From Gelatoporia subvermispora B (Eukaryota > Basidiomycota > Agaricomycetes > Polyporales > Gelatoporiaceae), in assembly GCA_000320605.2 (NCBI GenBank), contig KB445797.1, forward strand, positions 1,893,780-1,917,803: a stretch of 24,024 nt of DNA, read 5' to 3'. The notes under the pieces were generated by a model, which saw nothing but the letters and a program-made list of their open reading frames with translations, did no database searches and was not told the origin of the DNA. Positions within the stretch are counted from its first letter, which is position 1. Each line of letters starts with the position of its first letter. This document shows, in pieces, positions 10,898 through 19,859 of this stretch. The position numbers were made by a program, and so were the translations under genes.

Positions 10898-11658
10898 TAT
10901 CTACCATCTCAATGCGCAACACTACAATTTAAAGGTCTTATGGGCCTTAAGTGGCAAAGAGTACATAAGGGCGCTTCATTTCATATTATCCTTATATATC
11001 GCAGCTGTATCACACGTTGTACGCCCAGTCATCGTTCCAATGCCCATCGTTAGTTCGCACTCGCCTCCAGCAGCTCCACACACAGCACATTTCGACGCCC
11101 TTGCAGTCATCGTCATGCACGGAGTGGGAATCCGGTCGAGAGCCTAGGGGGCAATTCGCCGACATATTGAGGCACGTATGAAGCCAACAGCGTCGCCGCA
11201 CGATTTCGCCCAGTGCATAGTGAGTTCCAAGCAAGGGCAGATCCAGGAGAAGCTGATACATGTGATCCAGTCGTCAAATGAAACGTAGCCCAGTCACTAG
11301 CAAGACAAGGCGCTCAGAGTCCACAGTCGAAATCTGAACGGAGGTTGTCGCTGCTTGCACATCCATCACGAAAAGGGTCTGAACTATATAAGGCAGGACG
11401 TCCGTCTGCAGGCGCCCGTCATATCCGCCATGACATTGCATCGCCCTACAGCCGGGGCAGCGCCAGACAAACGGCCACCAGATCCGTTACGCCATTACCT
11501 AGTACGCCTTATCAGGCCTTTGTATGTATCGGTACCCATGCAATAGAACCATCTTGCACTCGAACACGAAGTGATGCATTAGAGTACCTTAGCCATACGC
11601 TATGTTATTCGGAGCCTCGGCTCGCTCGCGTTCTGGAAATAAAACACACAGCAATAAA
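10898..11658. other. Intergenic, no supported gene
   Basis: No recognisable coding sequence. A good TATA-type sequence (TATATAAG, 11385-11392, plus strand) has no supported plus-strand gene behind it. The plus-strand frame downstream (11345-12007) lies mostly antisense to the coiled-coil gene, so it is not called. AATAAA occurs at 11638-11643 and again near 11654 on the plus strand, which is the wrong strand for the neighbouring minus gene. Confidence 0.4.
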
Positions 11659-12502
11659 TTACACAGCAAATGGAAAAATGCCCATCATCATCAAGAGCAA
11701 CCCCCCTTCCCCTCGCCCACCCTTTCCTACACATTTTGCCGCGTTTTTCCGCCCACTCTTCTCCGAGCACCTACGGCAAAATTCAGGCCCATACTGCACC
11801 TCGTTAGCACTCCACTCATCATACAACACTGCACACTCACATAACGCACCCCCAGACGGCACTCGTTTCTTCTTGCCTGGCACGTACACGCTCGGAGAGT
11901 CCGAACGGGCCCGCTTGGCGTCACCCTCCTCTCCGTCTGATCCAGACTCCGAAGAAGACCATGCATCGCACCCCCTGTCCGTCGGTTCATACGGGGGTAT
12001 CTGGTAGGTGAGATCCTCGTGTGTCGACTCGAGATCGTGAACCGCGTCCAAAAGGCTGTCCATGCACTCTTCGGTCCTGTCGATCACGGCCTTGAAAGTG
12101 TTCGCCAACCGTTTAAACGTCTTCAGGGCCTCCTGGTGCATGTCGCGTTGTTCCAAATGCACCTGCTCCCGATCCGCGTAAAAACGCATGTACTTGCATG
12201 AGCCTCTCGTGCCCGTCCCGTTGGTCCCGCCAAAGCACCTACACTCATCCACGTGCTCTTCAGCCAGATCAGCGTAGTCTGAGGCCCGCTTGTTCTCGGC
12301 TGCTACAGACTCGGTGAGTGTTGCAATCTCCTCGACGAGTTTGTCGTGGAATGCCACAATCTCGTTGCGTTTATTGACATCCAACAACCCTGACACGAGT
12401 GTCCACAGAGTGTCGGCATGCAAGCTCTGCCCAAACCGTCAAGGTGAGCAAGCCTGTACACAATTACGACCGCGCGCGCGCACTCACCTCGTAGGTGTCC
12501 AT
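11659..12502 (-). CDS. Unknown coiled-coil, Cys-containing, probably nuclear protein
   Basis: Two exons on the minus strand, 12502-12488 and 12426-11659 (783 bp, 260 residues). The intron runs from GTGAGTGCGCGCG to GGGCAG. The ATG gives MDTYESLHADTLWTLVSG. Residues about 25-65 and 85-145 are rich in heptad-like Leu/Glu/Lys patterns (VEEIATLTESVAAENKRASD; HLEQRDMHQEALKTFKRLAN) and probably form coiled coils. Between them is a short Cys/Gly segment (DECRCFGGTNGTGTRGSCKY). An acidic Ser stretch (SSSESGSDGEEGD) precedes basic patches KRAR and GKKKRVP that resemble nuclear localisation signals. A Cys pair set follows (CECAVLYDEW...FCRRCSEK). The hydrophobic C-terminus (LLLMMMGIFPFAV) is odd and could reflect a missed 3' intron. 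I do not recognise the family. The start lies 182 bp from the divergent gene at 12685. Confidence 0.65.
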
Positions 12503-12684
12503 CTCGCGTTGCGAGAATACCCCCCAACATGACGCTTGCTTTATACGTCAAGCACCCTCCCGTTGCGCAATTGCGGGACGTTCGAGAACACTGCGCGCAG
12601 GCGCCCAGTCCGATCCGCAATCCGGACTTCAAATGAGCTACAACAGTCAATGTCAGCCATCGCCGTCCATCCCAACCACCCGCC
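12503..12684. promoter_or_regulatory. Shared promoter region of a divergent gene pair
   Basis: These 182 bp separate the two head-to-head start codons. On the minus strand TATAAA (12545-12540) lies 38 bp before the coiled-coil ATG. No clear TATA is seen for the plus-strand gene. Such close divergent spacing suggests coordinated expression, but this is inference. Confidence 0.45.
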
Positions 12685-13316
12685 ATGCAGCCTAGTATCA
12701 ATGTCTCACTTACTATCGATGCTCAGCAGCATGATCATTCACATGCCCGCTCACCTACGACCGGCCCTCTGCCTGTACCACGCGCTCGCTACACCTTTGT
12801 CCCGCCATCTGAATTACCAGGCGGCGCCGATCCCATCATTCTCAAAGAGACGGGCGTCTTCTACATTGTGATTGATGGTTACCAAACTGGCATATTCGAG
12901 GACAAGTGAGTCAATCCCCTGTCATAATATTAACACTTTTGCTCACCTTCGCGCAGGGAAACCGCCTTCCTTGCACTCGGCGAAGGCCTTACTCGCCGCA
13001 TGCGCACCGCGAGCACGTTCGACCACGCGCAGCGCATTCTCTTCGCGCATGGTTCTGCCTCAAATGCGTCTTCTCCCGCTGCGGCTCAGGCTTACTGTGT
13101 CATTGCCGGTGACATTCCTGGGCCGTATGCAGACAAGTCAGCCTTTCACACTTCCTCATAATCAAGTCCTGACATCTCACATTCAGGGAGACCGCCTTCA
13201 TCGCCATGGGCACTGGCCCCTCTCGAGCGATACGCCAAGTAGCAGGCTACGACGCCGCCGCCACCCTGTTCAAACACCTCCTTGACGCGAAGGAGGTGCG
13301 ATTCTCTCCTAAATAA
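12685..13316 (+). CDS. Protein with two tandem RNase H1 N-terminal (viroplasmin)-like modules
   Basis: The exons are 12685-12905, 12957-13136 and 13187-13316 (531 bp, 176 residues, phases consistent). Residues 1-55 are low complexity (His/Pro-rich). Module 1 (about 58-105) begins VFYIVIDGYQTGIFEDKETA; module 2 (about 119-165) begins YCVIAGDIPGPYADKETAF. Both share the frame DKETAF(L/I)A(L/M)GxGxxRxxR...Dx(A)...LF. The pattern of an aromatic-V strand, G-x-x-x-G-(I/P)-(F/Y), then a helix with a later aromatic resembles the RNase H1 N-terminal domain (a nucleic-acid-binding module found in many basidiomycete proteins). No catalytic RNase H domain is present. In both modules an intron splits the Lys codon of DK|E in phase 2. 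The assignment is by motif only and remote. Confidence 0.6.
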
Positions 13317-13317
13317 A
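13312..13317 (+). terminator. Polyadenylation signal overlapping the stop codon
   Basis: AATAAA at 13312-13317 contains the TAA stop (13314-13316) of the two-module gene. Only about 105 bp separate this stop from the stop of the convergent transposase-like gene, so the two 3' ends must be compact or overlap. Confidence 0.4.
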
Positions 13318-13420
13318 TATTAGTAAATGCTCCTATGTACATAATCTCCGAATGCTACCTACTTTGTACCACCTATCCCAGCGTGATTCTTGCTCGTGCC
13401 TCGCGCATCCCTTCTTTCCA

Positions 13421-15155
13421 TCAAAGCGCATCATATCCATCTGTCGCATACTCGTTCATCACCCCACCTTCATCGGCTTCGTCGGCTTCCTCTTGCACAT
13501 CTAGCAGTGTCACCCCGTCGATCTCGTCAGCCTCCTCATCATCCTCATCCTCGGACTCCTCGGACTCCCAAGCCTTTTCCTTGTAACCAAAGTCGGCTTC
13601 ATCCACGAGTCGCTCGTCGGTCATATCTTCTGCGAGCTCCGCTACAGCGTGTTCATCATCTGCGTGTTCATCATCTTCGCCTCCTTCATTCGCCTCTCGC
13701 AATGTGTCAGCACCACCGATGACTTCCCTGCCATCCTCCCTGCCATCTTCAACATCTTCTTCTTCTTCATCCCCTTCCTCAACCTGCACACTCTTGCAGA
13801 GTTGTCCCACCGCACCTCTGTGACCTACTCCACCACCTCTGTAGCGCATACTCATGTCCCTATCCACAAACCTGTGTCATGTTATAGCGTAATTCGGGTT
13901 AATGTAGCCAGGTTTACTCACATGTTAACACAATAGTAATCCCAATCTTCATCGTTCTCGATGCTCTGACGGGCTATAGATGGCCCCATCAGTTCGTCTG
14001 TCCGCCTGCCTGCAAATCCTAGTATGATGTGCGCGTTGCGAATTATAAGCTTCGGATCCAAGAATCCGAACGCGCCAGGATCATCGCCGTGCATGAAGCC
14101 CACACGGGGCAGACGTCTCGCACTGAAACCGCCCGCACGCTTGAGATCGCGCCCGAACCAACGGACCAGCACGAAGTCCATTTGCTGACTATCTGACCAT
14201 TGACGCGGCGCTACCTCCTCGCACACGTCGACATGGTAGATGCCAACGACACGTGCATACCAGTACGGGTGAGGATCAGAGACTTCTTCTTGATCCTCGC
14301 AAGACAATAGCATGACGTCGCCATGTGTCCGCGGATTGATCGAATCTTGCGCTCTACGCATATCGTAAGTCGTGTAATTCACTCGCATCTTCTTGTGCTG
14401 ATACAGTCTGTTCTTTTTGAAGCGAATCTTGAGGCGATCTTCGTTGGAATACACTTCCTTGTCACCGTCGTAGGGGATACCTCGTAGCCTCGAGATCAAG
14501 TGATCCGTAAGCTTAGGCACGAAGTCCTAACATGCATCGACATCAGTCCATGCGCGTCAGCATCACAGTGTGGTATACCTTGATCGCCGAATCGCCCTTG
14601 AACTGCCTAAGCCACTGCGCCATGTCGTGTCCCTGGCACTTGCGCGATATCTGGTAGTGCACCCGCGGTGACTCAGCGACTGATGGGCCTTCCATGAGCT
14701 CATCCTGCCATAGGTCCTTCCTGCCGTCATCAGGTGCTTCGTCAAGGTCTCTATCTGCCGCCGCTTGTACCGCCTCAGCATCCCGTGCAGCTTGCGCACG
14801 GCTCATCGCAGCTGCGATGAGCTTCTCACGACGCTGATGTCTGGCGATTTGACGCATGTATTTCTTCTTGTTGGTCGCCGCATAGAATCTTTTCACACGA
14901 CGGTGCTCCAATTCTCCCTGGATAAGTGTGTCAGCTCGAGCAGCCATGAGCCACGATGACATGATCATTTACGATTTGAGTGTTGTAATTGTCTGTGGGT
15001 CCAAACAAGCGAATGGCCTGGACATAATGCCCTAGCGCATGCAGTTTTGCTGTCTGCATGTTGAACCTCTTGCGTTTCCGTCCGCCAATGGCCTGTGATT
15101 GTGACTTGCCCGATTGGGCAGGTTGTTCGTGCTCGCGTAGCGTAGCCAAAACGGA
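13421..15155 (-). CDS. Plavaka-type transposase, C-terminal half only (partial)
   Basis: The minus-strand exons are 15155-14973, 14917-14579, 14526-13922 and 13871-13421, giving about 525 codons with consistent phases and no internal stop or frameshift. The first exon follows a strong acceptor (GTTTTTTTGTCCCTCAG), so an upstream exon is expected. Typical blocks of the C-terminal region of basidiomycete Plavaka (CMC/EnSpm) proteins occur in order: FNMQTAKLHALGHYVQAIRL, GELEHRRVKRFYAATNKKKY, YTTYDMRRAQDSINPRTHGD, HPYWYARVVGIYHVDV, DFVLVRWFGRDL, DPGAFGFLDPKLIIRNAHII and CVNMFVDRDMSMRYRGGGVG. The family assignment is from memory of these motifs. The last about 125 residues are very acidic (Glu/Asp-rich). 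The upstream catalytic (DDE) region is not found in the 1.5 kb upstream. The YWYARV...FVLVRWFG portion resembles a BAH-type reader fold, which is inference only. Confidence 0.75.
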
Positions 15156-15201
15156 CTGAGGGACAAAAAAACAATTCTGGCATTTTCTCTCCTCGATTAC
15201 C
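13421..15201 (-). mobile_element. Remnant of a Plavaka (CMC superfamily) DNA transposon
   Basis: The element is defined only by its coding remnant. I found no convincing terminal inverted repeats or target-site duplication around 13317-13420 or 15200-15700. Its downstream edge lies within about 100 bp of an unrelated host gene's stop codon. The upstream break is near 15160-15201, where transposase-like sequence stops. Confidence 0.5.
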
Positions 15202-16670
15202 TAAGCACGTCGCTCACGTGCATCTTCCACCGCGTCACTCCCGGTGCGTATCCTCACATTTCAACAATAGATTGGTTGATAAGTTTCGTTGAGGAGGAGT
15301 TCTCACGCCTCGACCCCCGGTGCCATCAGTCCATCGCACATCACTGGTGACTTGAGAGGGGGCCGTCCTGCTCTCAGTGCTCTGCTTGGCACGGTCGAAG
15401 TATGCGGCAAGGCTATAGCCACGTGACGGACGCGTCTTCTCAAATTGGGCGCTAACAGGCTGGTGGTCAGTCGCAGCTTCACTTCGGTCACGCCCAAGAA
15501 GCAAACGAACAGATTGATCGCTTTCCATTGTGATGCGCACTCAAGAATGACCCGGAGGTTTGAGCATTGGCGCAACAGAACTTACTGATCAGGCCCGTAC
15601 GATGCTTGCCAGTCGGACTGGCGGTGTCCGTTTGACGTCGCCAACGACGCCAATCCACCCAGTTATTCAAGTTCTAGACTTTCCCCAATATGCCTCAAAC
15701 ATCTATTACAGTAAGAACACTGTATACATCTTATACAGTGGCAATTCTCTCACTGAGAGCAACATTATACAATACAGGAGGCACGTTTGGGGCTACTAAC
15801 AGGAACGTGGCGGGTACTTCAATGGACCCACAGCGTCAGTGTTCATACACTGCAATTCCAAATCGCGCTACACCTTCAAATAACTCTCATCTACCTCGTG
15901 CACCTCGCAGGTTAGTGCTGTTTTGCTCGCTGATCGAAAGTGTTACGCCCGACGACACCAGTGACTGTCACTGTCCGATAGCCCGAGAGAAGACAGACTC
16001 ATCAGATGCACCATACCTGCGTCAAACCTTGGAGATATATCCTCATATCGTGAGCGGCAAAGAGCAATGCGGAAGCAAACAGTCATCGTTTTGCATACAG
16101 CCGACATACATAGGATGGGACACGAACAAGCATAGTAGTATATAGAGAGAGCCGTAGGAGTCGCGATAAGTTATAAGAATTAAGTAAGAGATGGGATTCG
16201 TTGTCCAGGCACGCGCAGGCGAAACAACATCCGGTCGAGTTTATTTCCTGCGCGATGCCAGACGAGAGGATCTCCTGATTGTCTTGGTGAGGTGCCACGC
16301 CTCGACTTTGGTCATAGGTTTGCGGTCCTCTTCAGCTTTTACGTGTGCGCGACAGGGGATGCAGCTCCAAGATGGCGGGATCCTGAATGCTGCTGGGCCC
16401 GCTGTTAGGCTTTACCATATAGTCGTGCTGGTCTATCCAAGATACTGGATCCTCCTTGCGAACACGTCACTATGGTAAGTGCACACATCGCATAATGACG
16501 TGATCTCGCGACGCTCAGTGCTCACTACGTCCACGCTCAACAGGAAACCCTCGGGCGCACAGTAACAGACTGCTGTCTGATAGAGCAGCAATGGATGGCG
16601 AGAACCCGTGCGTGTTTCCTTCATTGTGTCTTTCCGCCGGCACCGTTGATCACAACCGAGAGCAGAGCGC
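15202..16670. other. Gene-free stretch upstream of the transposase remnant
   Basis: Only short overlapping frames are present (for example minus 15235-15540, plus 15690-16145 and plus 16191-16478). None has a recognisable domain, nor do they continue the Plavaka protein. It may be degraded element DNA. The promoter of the small gene at 16671 should be in its last few hundred bases; no TATA box is obvious there. Confidence 0.35.
15718..15740. repeat. Short inverted repeat (8-bp arms)
   Basis: CACTGTAT (15718-15725) and ATACAGTG (15733-15740) are perfect complements around a 7-nt loop. It lies in gene-free DNA. It is short enough to be chance in AT-rich sequence. Confidence 0.5.
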
Positions 16671-17127
16671 ATGACGCCGCACCAGGAAGACGTCCTTGAG
16701 CGCCTCGCGCAGCAGTACGGCGTGCACTTGCCATTCCTCGATCCAGCATCGCCGCGCTTCAACAAGTGCCCCTCCAAGGCGGACGCTGCACGCCTCATCG
16801 CTATGCTCGTGCACGGGCATGTGCCCTTGCAGGAGCTCCTCGAATCGATGCCCGAGGTCCCACACGAAGATATTGTACGTCATTTACTCAAGTCTCTCGT
16901 ATATCGCAGGTTGTGAGGGCCGGCGTGATCTGCGACTTGGTGATCATCATGACTGAGCACAGATGGCCCCGTACAAGTGGCCGACCGCGAATGACCAGCC
17001 GTCCGAGATGATGCTCGCGGAGCTACAAGCCGTCTGTATGTTCAGGACGGGAAAGCTGCCGCAGGACCTTTCAAAGATGACCAGGGCGGACATCGCAGTG
17101 CAGCTTCGATTGCTCAATTATATGTAG
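16671..17127 (+). CDS. Small helical protein of unknown function
   Basis: Two exons, 16671-16874 and 16963-17127 (369 bp, 122 residues). The donor is GTACGT and the acceptor GAGCACAG. The protein begins MTPHQEDVLERLAQQYGVHL and contains SPRFNKCPSKADAARLIAML, then VPLQELLESMPEVPHEDI. The second exon gives MAPYKWPTANDQPSEMMLAE and ends FRTGKLPQDLSKMTRADIAVQLRLLNYM. The two segments S-K-A-D-A-A-R-L-I-A-M-L and M-T-R-A-D-I-A-V-Q-L-R-L-L look like copies of one short helical motif, recalling small domains such as DUF3072 (T..Q...L..L..Q followed by a helix ending in R-L). That comparison is weak. No signal peptide or membrane segment is seen. A second acceptor at 16909 makes an alternative 5' intron possible. 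Confidence 0.6.
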
Positions 17128-18539
17128 TACCTTTGAGAATTGATGCAACAGGATAGTTTGATTCTGGAGCGAATGGGCGGATTTGCACTGCATTATGCAC
17201 ATATCGGGGGTGATGGTGGAGTCGTGATCCGCCAGGCCAGATCTCGAGGGGAGACACCGAACAGCATTAGTATCAAGCAATTCATGGTGTCTTAGAGTAA
17301 CTCCCGGTGCGACTGAAGTAGCCATGAGCGGAGGCTGACGGCGATGCGCTGGCCTTATTATCAGAGAAGTACGTATGTTTTTTTATCATGCTCAGCACCA
17401 GATGATAACACTCTTGGCAACACTTTGTGGGATTCACCTGGAGAAGGTGTGTACAAAATTGTCTTGTCAATGGTTATATCTAACGGTAGTCGGGGCATGT
17501 TGGTAGCCATAGGGACGATGAGTAGGGAGGATCTTAGACCGCGAGGCTGAGAGTTGTCCTAAGAGGACCTTAAAGCAGAATTCTCGAAGTAGGGCGCAAG
17601 GATTCCATAAATTTCGGAGCCGCAAGATCTGGACGGGGCCACAAGTTATATATGATATCCGAAGTAACCAGGTCGTCGGCTCACGTAGGACGACTCCACA
17701 TCTTGGCGCCAATGATTGTTGTTATCTGCATCGGAGACAGTCTCGAGACAGCCTCCTGATTAACTTGGAAAATGGAATAAACAAATGCTGGCCACAATGG
17801 CCATTGGCCCCGAGAGGGCCGGTTCTCGAGGGCTGTGGCTGAGCGCTTGCATCCGTGCCGCAACATGGCTAGGCGCCCACTGGGTATAAGAACCCGCGCG
17901 ACGCTCGCTCTCCTTTTGCTTCATGACCACCACCCTCTTCTAGATCTTCGGCTACTCAAAGTCGATATTACACCTATTATGAATGACCTTCTTGATTCGC
18001 CACTGCTGTTAGGCCTATGCAATGAACGTCTCGACTGTTATGTCGTCGTCATTGTGGCTCATCCCGGTGGTACGTCCTAAATACATCATGGCCCAGCTAT
18101 CTCTCACGTTTATGGTTCCAGAAAGCTCCCCTTTGACGCGAAGTTGACCGATGCTGCGCTTGCTAGAGCCCAAGTCCCACAATGACGCCGCACCGTCGAG
18201 GACCGCATTCTGAGCCACAGCTTGGCGTGCTTGTTCTTACTTCTTAGACTCAGAAACATCTGCAACCGTGACACCCCACAAACTCGGCCGCGTCAGTTGC
18301 ACAATGCGGATTGAGTTGTATTCCAACTGAGTGAGTGGGTCGTGGCCTGCCTGAGTAACTCGCCGCTCACACTCATCCATCTCTCCTGATGTTAGCGCCG
18401 TGCTCAACCATATCTCGCAACACTGTAGTCCGACTCAAACATGGGCCACATGTGCATCGTGCACCCATCGTGCTCCACATCGTAAATCGATGATATCGAT
18501 GGGTCGATCTAGTCGATATATGATACATACAACATACTG
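17128..18539. other. Gene-free stretch
   Basis: Nothing recognisable on either strand. It contains only short chance frames. Small features are a TGGCCA direct/palindromic pair near 17789-17803 and a run of ATCGAT palindromes at about 18485-18500. Confidence 0.4.
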
Positions 18540-18995
18540 AGGGTGAGAGGGGCGGTGCAGGTTGGTCTGGAAGGACTCGTGTTCGGGAGTAGCGACGAGC
18601 TCCTACGAGCAATAAAGCCCCCGTCATGTAGCATCCGACCGGACCAAGGTTCGCCGCGAGCAAGAGCTAGGCCATACAAGTACGTTGACGTCAGGGCCGG
18701 TGACGAGCTCCCCGGAGCAATAAAGCCCCCTGCGTCTCGTCTACAATGTGCCACAGCTCACAAGCTCGCGCGCCGGCGACGCTCGGGCATAGATGCACGC
18801 GGATGCGAGGGCACTGGCGACGAGCTCGTTACGAGCAATAAAGCCCCCTACGGTCCCGTCTTCATTGTTCTAGAGGTCGCTAGCCGGCAGAGTAGGGATC
18901 ACAGGCATTGACGAGGGTAACGGCGATGAGCTCACTACGTGAGCAGTAAAGCCCCCTACAGTCCTGTCTGCCATACTCTTGCTAGGCGGAGGCGT
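18540..18995. repeat. Degenerate tandem array of four hairpin-AATAAAGCCCCC units
   Basis: Four units share GRCGAKGAGCTC, a short loop, GAGC and then ARTAAAGCCCCC. The cores are at 18594-18622, 18702-18730, 18819-18848 and 18924-18956, with the TAAAGCC parts spaced 108, 118 and 108 bp. Each core is an inverted repeat: GCTC-CTAC-GAGC, GCTCC-CC-GGAGC, GCTCGT-T-ACGAGC and GCTCAC-TAC-GTGAGC. The inner stem bases differ in units 2-4 yet still pair. Flanks are also partly alike: units 2 and 4 are preceded by TTGACG..AGGG..CGG, and units 3 and 4 are followed by CTACRGTCCYGTC. The arrangement could be a structured repeat, a minisatellite or remnants of a small mobile element. The function is unknown. 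Confidence 0.75.
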
Positions 18996-19123
18996 TGAAT
19001 GAACCTGGAGGGGTACGAAGAGAGGAGATGCAACAGCGGATTGTGTCGCGAAGTGCAAGGACGTCGTATTCTGGTCCGAAGGACAGGAGTGGTCTATGTT
19101 TCTGGTACTTGCGGGCGGGGCCT

Positions 19124-19147
19124 CATCATGTTGTTATAATCATGATG
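19124..19147. repeat. Inverted repeat, 7-bp arms
   Basis: CATCATG (19124-19130) and CATGATG (19141-19147) are complementary around a 10-nt AT-rich loop (TTGTTATAAT). Confidence 0.5.
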
Positions 19148-19330
19148 GCATCCTAAGTACATACAGCATACACGTGTGAACGTCCGCGAGAGTTAGACGC
19201 ACTGTGCGCATGGTATCAGAAACTTCGGTCGGGCATGAATTTTTGTAGTGTCTAGCCCGAGCTGAGCAGCACCGCACCGAACTTACAAGGAGCACGATCC
19301 GGATCGGGTTAGGATCCACGAGAGCCTCAG

Positions 19331-19353
19331 ATAGCCTCGTAGTACGAGGCTAT
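19331..19353. repeat. Near-perfect 23-bp palindrome (11-bp arms)
   Basis: ATAGCCTCGTA (19331-19341), a single central G, then TACGAGGCTAT (19343-19353). It is perfectly symmetrical. It lies in gene-free DNA about 370 bp from the end of the hairpin array. A dimeric DNA-binding protein site or a remnant of an element end are possibilities. Confidence 0.7.
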
Positions 19354-19859
19354 GAATTGCAGAGCATTTGAGTACAAGCTCAAGTGGAATATCGAAGACG
19401 AGGCTAAGCCATAGAGTGAAGTTGTGCACGAACTGTTGTTCAGCTGCAGCAGCGTCGTATAATCATACAGCTCCCATACTTTAAGGTCGAATTGGGGGTT
19501 AGGGTTAGCTGTGGCCGCAGTCACTACAGCTCATGCCCTCCCCTTCTCCTTTTGCTTCTGTAAGTGCACAATCCGATTACAGCGATACGTCCTGAATATA
19601 CACGATTCTGAGGAATCTTTGCTAGGGGGTATCTACCGCATTTCTACGACATTTCAAGTCCTTTACAACACTAATACGTAGTGTAGCAATGCATCGCATC
19701 GTCTTCGAGCCGTTGGAAAGAAACATAAACACAAACATGGAGGGAACCGGGACCAGACAGACAGGATAGTGTGTAACGAACGGACGGGGGCCAGCGTCGC
19801 GTCGCATCGCCAGCTCCCTCGCCTCCTCGAGCTTCAATTCTCCACCGACCGCTCGGCCT

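Larger units (their letters stand above)
18996..19859. other. Gene-free stretch with palindromes
   Basis: No supported gene. Besides the inverted repeats listed separately, it contains GGGTTAGGGTTAG (19496-19508), two units of the fungal telomere repeat. Its last part is the 3' flank of the minus-strand gene ending at 19860. Confidence 0.4.

Noticed and set aside
11345..12007. 220-codon plus-strand frame following a TATA box
   Set aside because: Mostly antisense to the spliced coiled-coil gene; composition is irregular and no domain is seen.
16875..16962. A 3-nt microexon (GTT) between a 35-bp and a 50-bp intron in the small helical protein gene
   Set aside because: A 35-bp intron is shorter than any other here. 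A single 88-bp intron gives the same frame more simply.
18509..18850. Coding repeats GGFIA(R/P) on the minus strand across the hairpin array
   Set aside because: Units 1 and 2 share a frame, but a TAG and a frame change lie between units 2 and 3, and loop lengths vary by non-multiples of three. A structured repeat explains it better than a repeat protein.
19496..19508. GGGTTAGGGTTAG as an interstitial telomere
   Set aside because: Only two repeat units; too short to claim a former chromosome end, and the flanks are not telomere-like.
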